Assembly: GCA_963575745.1 (NCBI GenBank)
Contig: CAUYUJ010016302.1
Span: 201,501-265,500 of the forward strand
DNA from: Prorocentrum cordatum
Lineage: Eukaryota > Sar > Dinophyceae > Prorocentrales > Prorocentraceae
Length of the DNA stretch: 64,000 nt
Direction: 5' to 3'
Below the pieces are notes generated by a model. That model worked only from the letters and a program-made list of their open reading frames with translations. It was not told where the DNA came from and ran no database searches. The translations under genes and the position numbers were made by a program. Shown piece by piece: positions 21,834-33,006 of this stretch. The number at the start of each line of letters is the position of its first letter. Position 1 is the stretch's first letter.

Positions 21834-22622
21834 TGTTCCCAGAGCCCGTTCCTGCGCCTTTGTCTGCCTCTAGCTCATCCTCCCCCTCGCCGGTCATCCT
21901 AGCACCCCGGCCACGAAGGGCGCCCTTGACCCCACGCCCCGCCTCCCTCCCCGCCCGCGCCGCCACCCGCTCCACCTGGAGCTGGCAGCCCACGCGAGGC
22001 CCCCTCCCCGCCCGAGCTGCCCCCCGCGCCACGAGGGGCGTCGTCGGAGGCCTCGCTTGGGACCGGGCGCGGGCCGCGAGGCGGCTTCGCACCCGAAGCT
22101 GACAGCAGAGCATCTGGAGGCTTGCCGCGCGGCTCGCCCGAACCCCCCGTCTGCACCCTCGCCGCGGCCGGTTCGGGGCTGACCGGCTGCCGGCCCCCCG
22201 CCCCCTGCCGAGGCGCCCCCGTAGCAGTCGTAGCCCCCGCTGGCGCCGCCGCCCTGGGGGGCGCGCGCCCCTTCCCAAGAGCGGGCTTGACGGCAGGCGC
22301 CCCCGCCGCCCGCCCTTTCCCGCGGGCCCAGCTCACGCCCGGAGAGGGCGGCCGGTGGCTTGGAGCTGGCTGGCGGCTCGCCCACCCCCTCCGTAGCCAG
22401 CCCTCCACCGCCCAGATCGCGCCGCCTACGGGGATCTCGCTCGTGCGCACAGCGAACAGCATCCATGGCGGCATGGCCTCGGCGCGCGCGCGCCACGGCC
22501 CCGTTTGGCCGACAGGCCCACAGGCCCATCTTCGCTCGAGCCTCACGGCTATGCGCTCAAAATGGAGCGCCCTTTCTCCCCCACTTAACCTACAGTCTTA
22601 AATCACTAAGCCAGACTTAAGC
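21834..22622. other. GC-rich spacer upstream of the coiled-coil ORF
   Basis: Open but biased frames (Gly/Ala/Arg). It contains the CCACTTAACCTRCAGTCT element at 22581 shared with 44941. Nothing else recognised. Confidence 0.4.
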
Positions 22623-24160
22623 CGATGTTTGCCTCTTGAAGGCCCTCTCGGGGCCCTCTTCGGCCATCTTCAAAACATCTCGGGCCCTCTGGGGCCTCGC
22701 TGAGGCTGTCTTTTTTGGGCCTCTTGGGCGTCCTCGGAACCCAGAAATCATGTTCCTGGAAAGGCTTCCGGGAACATGATTTCGAACGGGGCCCTCTTGG
22801 GCCTCACTGAGGCCGTCTTGGGGGCCTTCTGGGCTGGCTTTGGGGCCTCTTGGGCCATCTCGGAAGGTTCCGTGAGCCCCACAGGACGACACTTTTGGGC
22901 CGTCTAGGGCCCTTTTGGGTCTGTCTTGGGCTGTCTTCGGGCTCCGTGGGGGCGTCTGGGCCACTGCGAAGACGAAGCCAGCGAACATGCCGAAAACGCA
23001 CGTTTTACAAAGGAAATGGGCCGATTCTTGCCTCTTGAAGGCCCTCTAGGGCCCTCACGGGCCCTCTTGGGGCGCTCTTGGGCGTCTTCGGGGCCTCTTC
23101 AAGCTTTCTTGACCATCTGTACGGCCCGCGTGGCCTGTCGTGGGCAATTTGGAAGCGGCCCCGGGCAGTCCCGGGGGGTCTGTTCTCAAAGGTTCGGGGG
23201 GGCGGCCATGGGGATGACGGCACCGATTTTGGCCCGCCTCCGGCCTACTCATGTTCCCGGAGAGGCTTCCGGGAACATGATTTCGAACGGGGCCCTCTTG
23301 GGCCTCCCTGAGGCCGAGTTGGGGGCCTCCTGGGCCGGCTTCGCGGCCTCCTGGGCCGTCTTGGGGGGTTCCGTGAGCCCCACAGGACGACCCTTTTGGG
23401 CCGTCTGGGGCCCTCTTGGGTCTCTCCTGGGCTGTCTTGGGGCTCCTCGGGGGCGTCTGGGGCACTGCGAAGACGAAGCCAGCGAGTGTGCTGAAAATGC
23501 ACGTTTTACGCGGGAAATGGGCCAATGTTTGCCTCTTGAGGGCCCTCTCGGGGCCCTCTTCGACCATCTTCAAAACATCTCGGGCCCTCTGGGGCCTCGC
23601 TGAGGCTGTCTTGCGGGCCTCTTCGGCGTCCTCGGAATCCGGAAATCATGTTCCCGGAGAGGCTTCCGGGGACTTGATTTCGAACGGGGCCCTCTTGGGC
23701 CTCCCTAAGGCCGTCTTGGGAGCCTCCTGGGCCGGCTTCGGGGCCTCTTGGGCCGTCTTGGGGGGTTCCGTGAGCGCCCCACAGGCCGACCCTTTTGGGA
23801 CGTCTGGGGCCCTCTTGGGTCTCTCTGGGGCTGTGTTGGGGCGCCGCGGGGGCGTCTGGGCCACTGTGAAGACGAAGCCAGCGAGTATGCCGAAAACGCA
23901 GTTTTACAAAGGAAATGGGCCGATTCTTGCCTCTTGAAGGCCCTCTAGGGCCCTCACGGGCCCTCTTGGGGCGCTCTTGGGCGTCTTCGGGGCCTCTTCA
24001 GGCTTTCGTGACCATCTCTACAGCCCGCGTGGCCTGTCGTGGGCAATTTGGAAGCGGCCCGGGGCATTCCCAGGGGGTCTGTGACCTCCCAAAGGTTCGG
24101 GGGGGGCCCCATGGGGGATGACGGCACCGATTTTGCCCCCCCCCCCTGGCCTACTCAGAT
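22623..24160. repeat. 901-bp direct repeat (about 1.7 copies) with internal repeated block
   Basis: The segment starting TGTTTGCCTCTTGA at about 22624 recurs about 901 bases later at about 23525 with high identity. Inside, a roughly 260-bp block (GATTTCGAACGGGGCCC through AAGACGAAGCCAGCGA) occurs three times (about 22765, 23270, 23663). A second block (CCTCTAGGGCCCTCACGGGC to GATGACGGCACCGATTTTG) occurs twice (about 23041 and 23940). Arrangement: a-b-c-b, a-b-c. GGCC-rich words recur throughout. Open frames here differ between copies, so no coding is supported. Confidence 0.9.
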
Positions 24161-24290
24161 GTGTATCTATATATATATATATATACACATACACACATAT
24201 ATATATATATATAAAAATAAACAAATACAAGAGAGAGAGAGAAGGAGAAAGAGAAAGAGAAAGAGAGAAAGAGAGAGAGAGAGAGAGACT
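24136..24290. repeat. microsatellite cluster: poly-C, (TA)n, (GA)n
   Basis: A C run at about 24137-24146 is followed by an alternating TA/CA tract (about 24166-24212), then a GA tract (about 24229-24288). They directly follow the second copy of the 901-bp repeat. Confidence 0.9.
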
Positions 24291-25317
24291 GATAGCCACA
24301 CACCTACATACACGCATGCAACCATACATACACACATGTCCATGTTGAGATGACCCATTATCCTCCCGTCCGAGTCTCCCAACCCGCAAACTTCCCGCCC
24401 AGATGCCCGACTGGGCACCCTGGCCGGGGCCAGGGGGAAGCCTGAAGCAATCGGTGCGCCGACTCAGCACAACATCCACACTCGACCTGACAGTTTCAAA
24501 CAAAGAGACAACGGAACATAATTGGCCTCGCTCCCGCCTCGACGTCCCCCGCGGATTTCTCGGCGAGTCTATCGTAGGAGGTCGCCATCAGCGCAGCAGT
24601 AGGGCCCGAACAAAGCAGACGCCCTTGCAAACTGAGCAGCGGCATGACAGAATCGATCTGCACAGAAAACACCATGTCAAAGAATCCCTTGAACGACTCT
24701 CCACCCCCTGATCCCCTCCCCCTCCTTCCATCCTTCCCCCTCCACCATCGCATGATGAAACACCGCGACACAATCGCGCAGTACCTCAAGTCGGCAGACT
24801 GTGGAATGGGCAAGATCACACACCCGCAGCGAGCAAGAATCGCCAATCGCCATCATGGGCACGATGGCTGCGCCCACTGCCACTGATGTAGGTTCCCGCC
24901 CACGACGACGTGTACCTCATGTAGGGGAAACGCCCCTCGAAATCCAACCCATCATGTTCGTTTGACTTGACACGGACAACTGTTCATGCAGACAAATTAC
25001 AAGACCACAAAACTCCCACATGCCCAGGTGGACGTGGTTCACAGCGAGGTCATGAAAATATTTGTCCCTTCGGGCACATCCCTCCATTAACGACGTCGCA
25101 ACACTTGCCCCCGTGCCTGTGGCTGGTAATGTGGCGCGGCAACCGATCCAGAGCAACCGCGGAGCGAAGAACTAAACACTGAAACTAATCCTGGTTGGGC
25201 GAAGCCTCGGACGTGAAGGCTGGGGTTGAAAGGGCGTGGGCCCAGAGCTATCTTTTAGTCGTTTACCCCTGGCTTCGATTTGAACAGGGCGCGCCTAATG
25301 ATTTGGGCGAACAAAAC
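24291..25317. other. unique spacer, no gene supported
   Basis: Only short open frames without recognisable motifs. The minus-strand frame at 24496-24846 is the longest unbiased one (116 codons) and has no known domain. Confidence 0.4.
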
Positions 25318-25328
25318 AATACAATACA

Positions 25329-25361
<33 letters not shown>

Positions 25362-25365
25362 GTAT
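25318..25365. repeat. (TA)n microsatellite
   Basis: Alternating TA with CA interruptions. It is flanked by two related segments (AAGGGCGTGGGCCCAG at about 25230 and AAGGGCATGGGCCCAG at about 25374), i.e. a duplication surrounding the tract. Confidence 0.9.
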
Positions 25366-25489
25366 GTCCCGGAAAGGGCATGGGCCCAGGGTTCCCTTTT
25401 GGATGGCTTCCCCCCTGGCCTCGACTACCGCAGGGCCGGCGAAGTGACTCTGCGATACATAACGAGGTCGCGTAAGGCTGGCGACTGAA

Positions 25490-26525
25490 AAAGTTGAGGC
25501 TGTCCCGCGCGAAACGCTGGTTTTTGGAATTCAGATCGATAGAACACATGATAAAGTTAATAGTTTCGTTTGTCGCGGAAGTCTCGAATGAAACGCTTGG
25601 TTTGCAGAATGTGTTGAGGACGTCTCGAGCGAAACGCATTGTTTGTGTTATAGATTGTCCCTCTCGTGGGGACCAGAATTCAGAGGATGTCACAAGGGAA
25701 ATCCTTGTTTGCATGCGCCTAGGTCTTGAGGATGTCTCGAGCGAGACGCGTGATGTCACGCGTCCAGGTCGTACAGGCAGATGTCTAACATGATGATATG
25801 GTGAGGATGTTTCGAGAGAGACGTTCGGTTTCGCGTGTCCAGGTCTCCCAGGCGGATGTCTAGCATGAGGTATTGAGAACCAAGCGAAACGCTAGGCGGA
25901 TGCCTAACATGAAGATGTGTTGGGGATGTGTCGGGTGAAACGCTTGCTTTCACATGTCCAGGTCGCCCAGGCAGATGTCTAGCATCATGATTTATTGAGA
26001 TCGCCTCGAGCGAGACGCTTGTTTTCACGCGTCCAGGTCGTACAGGCAGATGTCTAACATGAGGATATGGTGAGGATGTTTCGAGAGAGACGTTCGGTTT
26101 CGCGTGTCCAGGTCGCCCAGGCGGATGCCTAGCATGAGGAGGTGTTGAGAACCAAGCGAAACGCTAGGCGGATGTCTAATATGAAGATGTGTTGGGGATG
26201 TGTCGGGCAAAACGCTTGGTTTCACATGTCCAGTCGCCCAGGCAGATGTCTAACATGAGGATTTGGGCAGGATGTCTCGAGCGAAACGCATGTTTCCATG
26301 CGTCTAGGTTGCCCAGGCAGATGTATAACATGAGGAATGTTGAGAACATCCTGAGCGAGACGCTTGGTTGCACGTGTCCAGGTCGCCCAAGCGGATGTAT
26401 AACATGAATTGAGATGTGTTGAGGATGTTTCGCGCTGTACGCTTGATTTCACGTCTCCAGGTCGCCAGGACAAATGTCTAACATGAGGATGTGTTGGGGA
26501 TGCCTCGAACAAAACGCTTGTCGCA
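25490..26525. repeat. satellite array with about 269-bp higher-order unit
   Basis: Units contain a GTCCAGGTCGCCCAGGCGGA-like core, then TGTCTAACATGAGGAT, then a GAGCGAAACGC word. Cores stand near 25759, 25838, 25955, 26027, 26102, 26227, 26300, 26375 and 26455 (spacing about 70-125). The stretch from 25756 is repeated nearly exactly from 26025 (269 bases), so four diverged units form a higher-order repeat present twice. The left end (25490-25740) is more diverged. Confidence 0.85.
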
Positions 26526-26969
26526 ATAGAGCACACCGCAATCCAACCCCGCCCGTCCGTTGGGCGTCCCCTGGCGCGCTGGCGCGTCTCCTGGCGCGCA
26601 CCGTGCGACGTTCAGGCTTGACGTGCTGTGCCCCATGTCCTGTCGTTCCTTGTCAGAGCTGATGCGGAATTTGAGGTTGAGTTGATTGAACGTCCAGCAC
26701 GTTTCCACTTCAGTAGCTCTGGGACAGCTACTATGTGCTCAGGCAGCTCTAGCTTAAGATCCAGATAAGCTCGGTCAGGGCTCGAATGCAAAGGAGGACT
26801 CGATCCACAATGCTATAGAGCACAATCGCGGCATGTCAAATCGGCATCCAGCACGGCGCAGCACAGCACAGCCCTTGGCACTGTGCATCAAGATCGATAC
26901 AGTCAGCAATGCAATTGCCAGTCGCCCTATCAGGTGTCTCGAACACGTCGCCATGCCTTACACTTCTAC
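26526..26969. other. spacer between satellite arrays
   Basis: No gene, RNA or repeat recognised. Confidence 0.4.
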
Positions 26970-27236
26970 ATAGAGCGCAAACCCAGCGCAATTTACGAGG
27001 GAGCGTGGCCCTCGCAGCGCGAACCCAGTGAAATTTACCGCGGATAATGGCCCTGGAGCGTGAACCCTGCGTAATGTCCGATGGACCGTTGCCCTGGGAG
27101 CGCGAATCCAATGTCATTTTCGAGGGACCGTGGCCTTGAGGGCGTGACTCCCATGTAATTTACGAGGGATCGCAGCCCTGGGAGCGCGGACGCCGCGTGA
27201 TTCACAATGGATCGTTGTCTTGGGAGCGCGGACGCA
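26970..27236. repeat. 42-bp tandem repeat, about 6 copies
   Basis: Units of the form AGCGCGAACCCAGCG, TAATTTACGAGGGA, TCGTGGCCCTGGG recur at about 26973, 27016, 27057, 27098, 27140, 27182 and 27224 (partial), with 70-85 percent identity by eye. Confidence 0.8.
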
Positions 27237-27239
27237 GCG

Positions 27240-28030
27240 TTTCCTGGAACGTCCCCTGGCACGTCCCCCCGGCACGTCCGCTGGCACGTTCCGTGGCGCG
27301 TCCCCCCCGCACGTTCTGTGGCGCGTCCCCTTGGCACATCGCGCGGCGAGTCCCCTGGCACGTCCCCTGGCACGTCCACTGGCACGTTCCATGGCGCGCC
27401 CCCTGGCATGTCACTGCGCGGCGCGGCACAGCGCAAAGAAACACAACACAGCCCCTGGCATAGTAGCATCACAATTGGTACCTGGCACGTTCCCTGGCGC
27501 TTCCCCTGGTCACGTCGCGCGACGCATCCCCTGGCAAGTCCCCTGGCACGTCCCCTGGAACGTCCTGGCACGTCCGCTGGCACGTCCGCTGGCACGTTCC
27601 GTGGCGCGTCCCCCTGGCTCGTCCCGCGGTGCGTCCCCTTGGCACATCGCGCGGCGAATCCCCTTGGCAGGTCCCCTGTCACGTCGATTGGCACGTCCCG
27701 TGTCGCGTCCCCTGGCATGTCATTGCGCGGCGCGGCACAGCGCAGAGAAGCACAACACAGCCCCTGGCACAGTAGCATCACCATTGATACCTGGCACGTT
27801 CCCTGGCGCCTCCCCTGGGCACGTCGCGCGGCGCGACCCATAGAATGTCCCCAGGCACGTCCCCTGGCACGTCCGCTGGCACGTTCCATGGCGCGCCCCC
27901 CTGGCACATCACGCGGCGTGTTGGCACGTCCCCTGGCACGTCAATTGGCACGTTCAATGGCTCGCCCACTGGCACGCCACTGCGCGGCGCGGCCGAGCGC
28001 AGAGCATTGCAACACAGCCCGTGGCACAGC
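27240..28030. repeat. 11-bp minisatellite (CTGGCACGTCC) with higher-order structure
   Basis: Runs of CTGGCACGTCC and variants (CTGGCACGTTC, ATGGCGCGCCC) in three blocks. Each block ends in the same non-repetitive segment of about 75 bases (GCGCGGCGCGGCACAGCGCA through ACACAACACAGCC to CATCACCATTG) at about 27415-27480, 27725-27790 and 27975-28045. The block is therefore itself repeated three times, about 310 and 255 bases apart. Confidence 0.85.
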
Positions 28031-28045
28031 GTCATCACCATTGAT

Positions 28046-28871
28046 ATCTTCAGCACTGCCGTTGCCCATCGCCCAATTGAGGTGCTTGGAAACGCTTCTA
28101 TTCCCGGCAGTTCTAAATCCGTTGCCAAGTTCGTGGGCCGATCATGCTCGAAACTCTCTACGGGTTGGGGCCTTGTTGTGATTCCCTTTGGGACTTTTTG
28201 GTTTTACTCCCTAGATTCCCATGAGGCTTCTTTGCGTTATGGCCCATCCAGCGCAGTTTAGGGCCCAGGATCGGTGGGCCTCACGATTAAGGGCTGTTGT
28301 CCCTCTCTTGCGAATCTCTTGTCATTTTCGGGCCTCTGCCCCCGAATCTTGGCCTCTTTGTGGGCCCCAGGGGTAATCTTCAACCGATCCGCCGACGCGC
28401 CCACTGGCAAGCTGAAACACGGGGGAGAACAATTATGCTAACGGAGTTCCCCACATGGGCGTTTTAATAGGGCGCGGGCTTAGTCAGGAGGAAGAGGAAG
28501 AGGCGGAGGTGCGGGGGGAGGGGTCGACGAGGATGGCCGGGTGACGGGGGCGACGAAGACTGCAATTGGCGATGGCGATGTGCAGGCAATTTTTTGGGGG
28601 AACACCTCGCGTACACGACGCGGCCAAGATAGTGCAAATCGGAACGACAGCACAAGAGCGGGGGCCTTCGCGCGCGCAGTGCGGGCGGGCCACGCAGAAG
28701 GCATTTACATAGCGCACCTTCGACTGAGAGCGAGCCGCGGGCGCGGGCGTGGAGGCCGCGAGACATTGTGGCCTAAGCGGGGTGGCGCTGGGGTCCACGG
28801 TGTCCCGCGCCGAGCAGGGGCCGCTGTCTGCGACTGCGAGCAGGGCCGCGCGCCATGCTTTTGAGGAATGC
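28046..28871. other. unique spacer downstream of RPA-like gene 1
   Basis: Contains the end of the minisatellite, a less GC-rich part (28050-28440) and a GC-rich part (28480-28870). A minus-strand open frame (28879-28484) overlaps the end of the RPA-like pseudogene but has no recognised domain and is probably 3' untranslated sequence. Confidence 0.4.
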
Positions 28872-28875
28872 CGCC

Positions 28876-30860
28876 TCATGCCTCAAGAAGCCCGCGGCTG
28901 CGGGATGTCATGTCCGCGGCGGCGGGCGGCGCGGTGGCGTCGTCCATGACCCGCTTGCGCTTCAGCGGCGTGACGGTGCTGGGGAAGGCCAAGGGCGTGC
29001 CGTCGGGGCCTGGAGCGTCTTTGTCATCTACTTCACCCACATGGCTACATCTCCGATCTTGCTGTGCGACTGAGCGATGAAGGTGTCGTCGCTCTTGCGT
29101 TTGGCGGCGGCGAGGAAGAACACCCCCTCTGCCCGGACCAACCATTGGACGGCGCTCGACAGGCCGCTGGCCGTGATGCGGTACTCCGCCGGCGCTGCCT
29201 GTCCTGCTGGCTCCAAAGCGCACGTGGCCTTCCGCGTCACGCGGAGGCCGTGGGCGGTGTCGGGCACGGTCGTCTCCTCGTCATCCGTCGGTTCCAGGAA
29301 ATTGACGTGGAGGCGCACTGCAGTGACCGTTGAGTCGTTGACGACGGCGAACCCCAGGTCTGGGTCGAAGGTCACCGCGCTGCATTTCGAGAAAGGGCAG
29401 GCCGTGTTGGCCGAAGCGACTGGAGCCGGGTCTAAGCGCCAGGAGCCCACGACGCCGTCGGATGTCATGGTGGGCAGCAGCAACTTGGCTTCGAGGTTGT
29501 TGACCTCACGCAGCTCGTTGGCGCGGAAGATGAGGCGCGCGGAGTAGGGGATGCCGCGGAACGCCTGCACGAACTTCTCGGTGCTTGCGTCCGTGGCGGT
29601 CGACGGGTCGGGGAAGCCTGGGATCTGCATGGCGGCGTCGTGGAAGAGCATTGCTGCGCACTGGCCCGTGCCGTCGGCCAGCTCGAGCTGGAACACACAC
29701 CGCGGCTCGATGGGCGCCTGGTCGTGGTCGGCACACTTGCTGTGCTCGCCGTCTGGAACCTGTTTCTTGCAGGTCTTGCAGCAGCGCATGATGAACCCGT
29801 CGTTGCGCAAGACCGGGGTGACGCCCATGACCGCCACGCTGTGCATTTCGTATACTCCGTCGAGCTCCCGGATGGCGCCAGGCACGATGACCGAAGTCAA
29901 TGCGGACAGCGACACCGTAGAGGTCTCGCACGTGCTGTAGTTCTTCGCGATCGAAGATGTCAGGGAAGTCGCAGGGCCGCCGTTCGTCACGGAGGTTAGC
30001 AGGCCCTGCGCCAGCTCGGCGGGGCACTCTGCGATCAGCGTCGACTCGGGAGCGCGGAGCTCCCAGGACACTTTCCCGTTGGCGGCTATCTCTCGCTTGA
30101 CGAACACCTGGTACATCGCCACGGCAACCCCTTCAGACCACTTTGCCAGCTCTGTGGCGTTGCGGCGCCAGAAGGAGCACTTGATGGCGGTGTCGCCGGC
30201 CCGGAGGATCGCGTTACAAACGTAGCCGGGGCCGAACTTCGAATCCTGCCACTTCGCTCCGGGCTGGCGCGTGATAACGCCGAGGACACAATGCTGGACG
30301 TCGGACTGAGCCTTCGTGATCTTCGCGATGTCCAGGAAAGGGTGATGCTCGGGAATAGCAGCCCACGTTCACTCCGCGGGGACTGTCTCGACCACGCTCT
30401 TGGAGCCGGTGGACGTGTTGGGCTGGACGTAGTACGGAAGCCGGGACGTGGAATACTGGTTGGGCTTCTGGATGACCTTAACGTTGGAGATCGCCAGCAA
30501 CTTTTTATCGATCTTCGCATTGGTGGCCTTCGTGTGCAAGTCCGCGGCGGCCGGGCCGAAAGCCTCTACAAACGCGACCTCGCCCATCCCATCGCCACCC
30601 AAGAGGTGCGCCTCGCACTTAAGCCTCTCCCCAGACTCGGTCGAAGCTTTGCCTTTGCACTTGCCTTTGCCCTTGCCCTTGGCGCTCTTCTGAGTCGGTT
30701 GCGATGCACCTGACTGCCCAGCGGGCTCCTGCTGCGACGCGTCGCCCTTGTTGGCCTGGACAGCGTTGAGGTCCACCAAGCGGACGAGCACGGGCCGGCC
30801 GGTCAACCACCCGTCGCCAGTGAACTCGCTGGGCTGCATCATCAGCTTCTCCCCCGCCAT
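28876..30860 (-). pseudogene. RPA-like gene 1 (replication protein A large-subunit-like OB fold), nonsense and frameshift mutations
   Basis: ATG at 30860. The N-terminal part (EFTGDGWLTGRPVLVRLVDL, Lys/Gly linker, HLLGGDGMGEVAFVEAFGPA, ISNVKVIQKPNQYSTSRLPY) is open to a TGA at 30369-30367. The frame then continues unchanged (HHPFLDIAKITKAQSDVQHC, WQDSKFGPGYVCNAILRAGD) to 29031. A zinc-ribbon-like cluster (CCKTCKKQVPDGEHSKCADH) precedes CVFQLELADGTGQCAAMLFH, the pattern of the C-terminal RPA70 OB fold that binds single-stranded DNA. In the paralogue (42028-42589) the TGA is a Gly codon. A TAG at 29028 replaces the Tyr codon seen in the other copy. A further frameshift precedes the C-terminal tail ending at 28876 (TPLKRKRVMDD, RSRGLLEA). 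RPA assignment rests on the zinc cluster and OB-like spacing and is not certain. Confidence 0.6.
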
Positions 30861-31575
30861 GGTTGCAACAAGCGCGCCCAGGACCGGGCAGCGGATGCAG
30901 TAGGATTGGCGTAGATCGGGCCGCGCGAAGAAGCGAAACGCCTCGGAACCAAAAGGATCTATGCGGCGTTGCGGGGGCGGCAGGATCAGTGGGGCGCGCA
31001 AGCAAAAAGACGATCGGAAGGCCCGTGACACTCGTATATTGCCATGGAAGGGCCGGCGACGGCGAGGAGGCGAAGCAGCATGGAAAGAGAGGATGGCTGT
31101 TCAGGACGCACTCTCATAAGCTTTCAAGGCCTCAAACTTGCCTAAGGGGTCCTCCGGGGCCTCCCAAATCTGAGGCCTCACAGTTTCGTCGTCGTCGTCG
31201 GCGGCGGCATCTCTGCGAGCGTCGTCATCATCGTCATCATGATCATCATCGTTACCACCGCCATCGTCATCGGTGTCATCGCGTTCATCTGCGCGAGCAG
31301 CTGGCACGGAGAAGGGGCGAGCAAGAGCAGGATCGCCGATGCGCCGGGGAGGCGGGAGAAGAGGGCATTGAAGATAGCAGCGATAATGATGATGGTCGTG
31401 TAAGGGGGGCGGCGTCTGGGGCGATGTAGACGGCGTTTGGCGCCGGTGTTTTTTTAACGCGCACACATGACTGGAACTCCATTGACTACCCAGATCAAGC
31501 AATAACCTCTAGGACTCCGTCCGAGGGTCGAGCGCGCGCAAAAGCGCGCGCGGGCCGCCCGTCAGGAACAGCATC
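30861..31575. other. intergenic region between tandem RPA-like genes
   Basis: Holds the 5' untranslated sequence of gene 1, recognisable because part of it (TTTTGGTTCCGAGGCG on the minus strand, about 30945) is conserved upstream of gene 2 (about 42695). Trinucleotide-rich stretches of the GAT/CGT type follow at about 31186-31300. No coding sequence supported. Confidence 0.5.
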
Positions 31576-32987
31576 TCACGCCTCGACAAGCCCGCGGCTG
31601 CGGACTGCCATGTCCGCGGCCGCGGAGGCAGCGGCCGCGTCGTCCAGGGCGCGCTTGCGCTTCAGGGGCGTCACGGCGTGGCCGAAGGTCAGCGGCGGGC
31701 CCTTCGGGACCGCGAGCGTCTTGGTCATGTACTGCGTCCACATGGCCGCGTCCTGCGCGGCCACTTTGTGGTGCGACTGAACCACGAAGGTGTCGTCATT
31801 CTTGCGCTTCGTGGCAGTGACGAAGAAGGTGCCGTCCGCGCGCACCAGCCACTGGACGGCGCTGGATAGGCCGCCAGCCGTGAAGCGGTATTTCGCCGGC
31901 GCCGTCTGGCCCACGGGCTCGAGGGCGCAGGTGGTGAACCGCGTGACACGCAGGCCCTGCGGTGTCTGGCACGGTGGTTTCCTCTTCATCCTCCAGCTCC
32001 AAGAACTTGCCGAGGAGGCGCACGGCGGTGACCGTCGAACCGTCCACAATCGCGAAGCCGAGGTCCGGATCAAAGCCGACGGAGGTGCACTTGGCGAACG
32101 GGCACGCAGTGTTGCTCGAGGCGATGGGCGTCGGGTCCAGGCGCCAGGAGCCGACGACGCCGTCGGAGGTGAGCGTGGGGAGGAGCAGCTTGGTCTCGAG
32201 ATTGTTCACCTCGCGCAGCGCGTTGATGCGGTAAATCAGGCGGATGGAGTACGGGACGGCGCGGAGCGTCTGCAGGAACTTCTGGATTTCAGTGTCTGTG
32301 GCCGTCGACGGATCAGGGAAGCCTGGAATCTGCATGGCCACGTCGTGGTAGAGCATGGCAGCGCAGTGGCCCGTGGCATCGGTCAACTCGAGCTGGAAGA
32401 TCCACCGCGGTTCGATGAGCGCCCCCCCCCGTGCTCGGCGCAAACGCCGTGGTCGCCGTCCGGAACCTGCTTCTTGCACGTCGAGCAACAGCGCATGACG
32501 AAGCCTTCGTTGCGCAAGACAGTGCTGACGCCCATGATCGCTACGCTGTGAGCTTTGTACACTCCATCCAGGTCCCGCGCGTTGCCAGGCACGATGACCG
32601 CCGTCAACGCAGACAACGACATTGTGGAGGTCTCGCAAGTTTTGCAATCCCTTGCGATCGCAGCTGCGAGGGAAGTCGCCGGGCCATTGTCCGCCACGGA
32701 CGCCAGCAACACCTGCGCCAGCTCGGCGGGGCACTCGGCCACCTGCGCGGCCTCGGTGGCGCGGAGCTCCCACGACACACTCCCGTTTGCGGTGACCTCG
32801 CGCTTGACGAATACAATGCGACGGCAGTCCCCTCAGTCCAACTTGGCAAGCTCCGTTGCGTGGTGGCGCCAGAAGGAGCACTTGATGGTATTTCCGCCGG
32901 CCCGGAGGATGGCGTTGCAGACGCACTTAGCCCCGTACCTTGTCTCCTGCCACTTCGCCCCGGGCTGGCGCGTGACGACGCCGAGGA
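31576..32987 (-). pseudogene. RPA-like gene 2, 3' part (separated from its 5' part by LINE-B)
   Basis: The frame enters from the insertion junction at 32987 and reads GVVTRQPGAKWQETRYGAKC, SVSWELRATEAAQVAECPAE, then the zinc-ribbon-like CCSTCKKQVPDGDHGVCAEH. A frameshift coincides with a C homopolymer at about 32421-32430. The next frame carries PRWIFQLELTDATGHCAAML, DPSTATDTEIQKFLQTLRAV and GVVGSWRLDPTPIASSNTAC. Another shift near 31965 leads to the C-terminus (LRVTRFTTCALEPVGQTAPA, AMWTQYMTKTLAVPKGPPLT, RSRGLVEA) with stop at 31576. It is about 75-80 percent similar by eye to gene 1 over its length. The preceding residues are at 42028-42589. Confidence 0.6.
32976..32987. repeat. target-site duplication, left copy (CGACGCCGAGGA)
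   Basis: Identical to 42028-42039. RPA-like gene 1 has the uninterrupted equivalent (AACGCCGAGGACACA at about 30275-30290), showing that the site was originally single. Confidence 0.93.
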
Positions 32988-33006
32988 TGATGATGATGAT
33001 GATGAA
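32988..33006 (-). repeat. (TCA)n 3' tail of LINE-B
   Basis: Six to seven trinucleotides immediately abut the left target-site duplication, as expected where reverse transcription started. Confidence 0.85.

Noticed and set aside
25490-28030. CRISPR-like regular repeats
   Set aside because: Units are contiguous, degenerate and without unique spacers of constant length; no cas-like genes, and the genome is eukaryotic.
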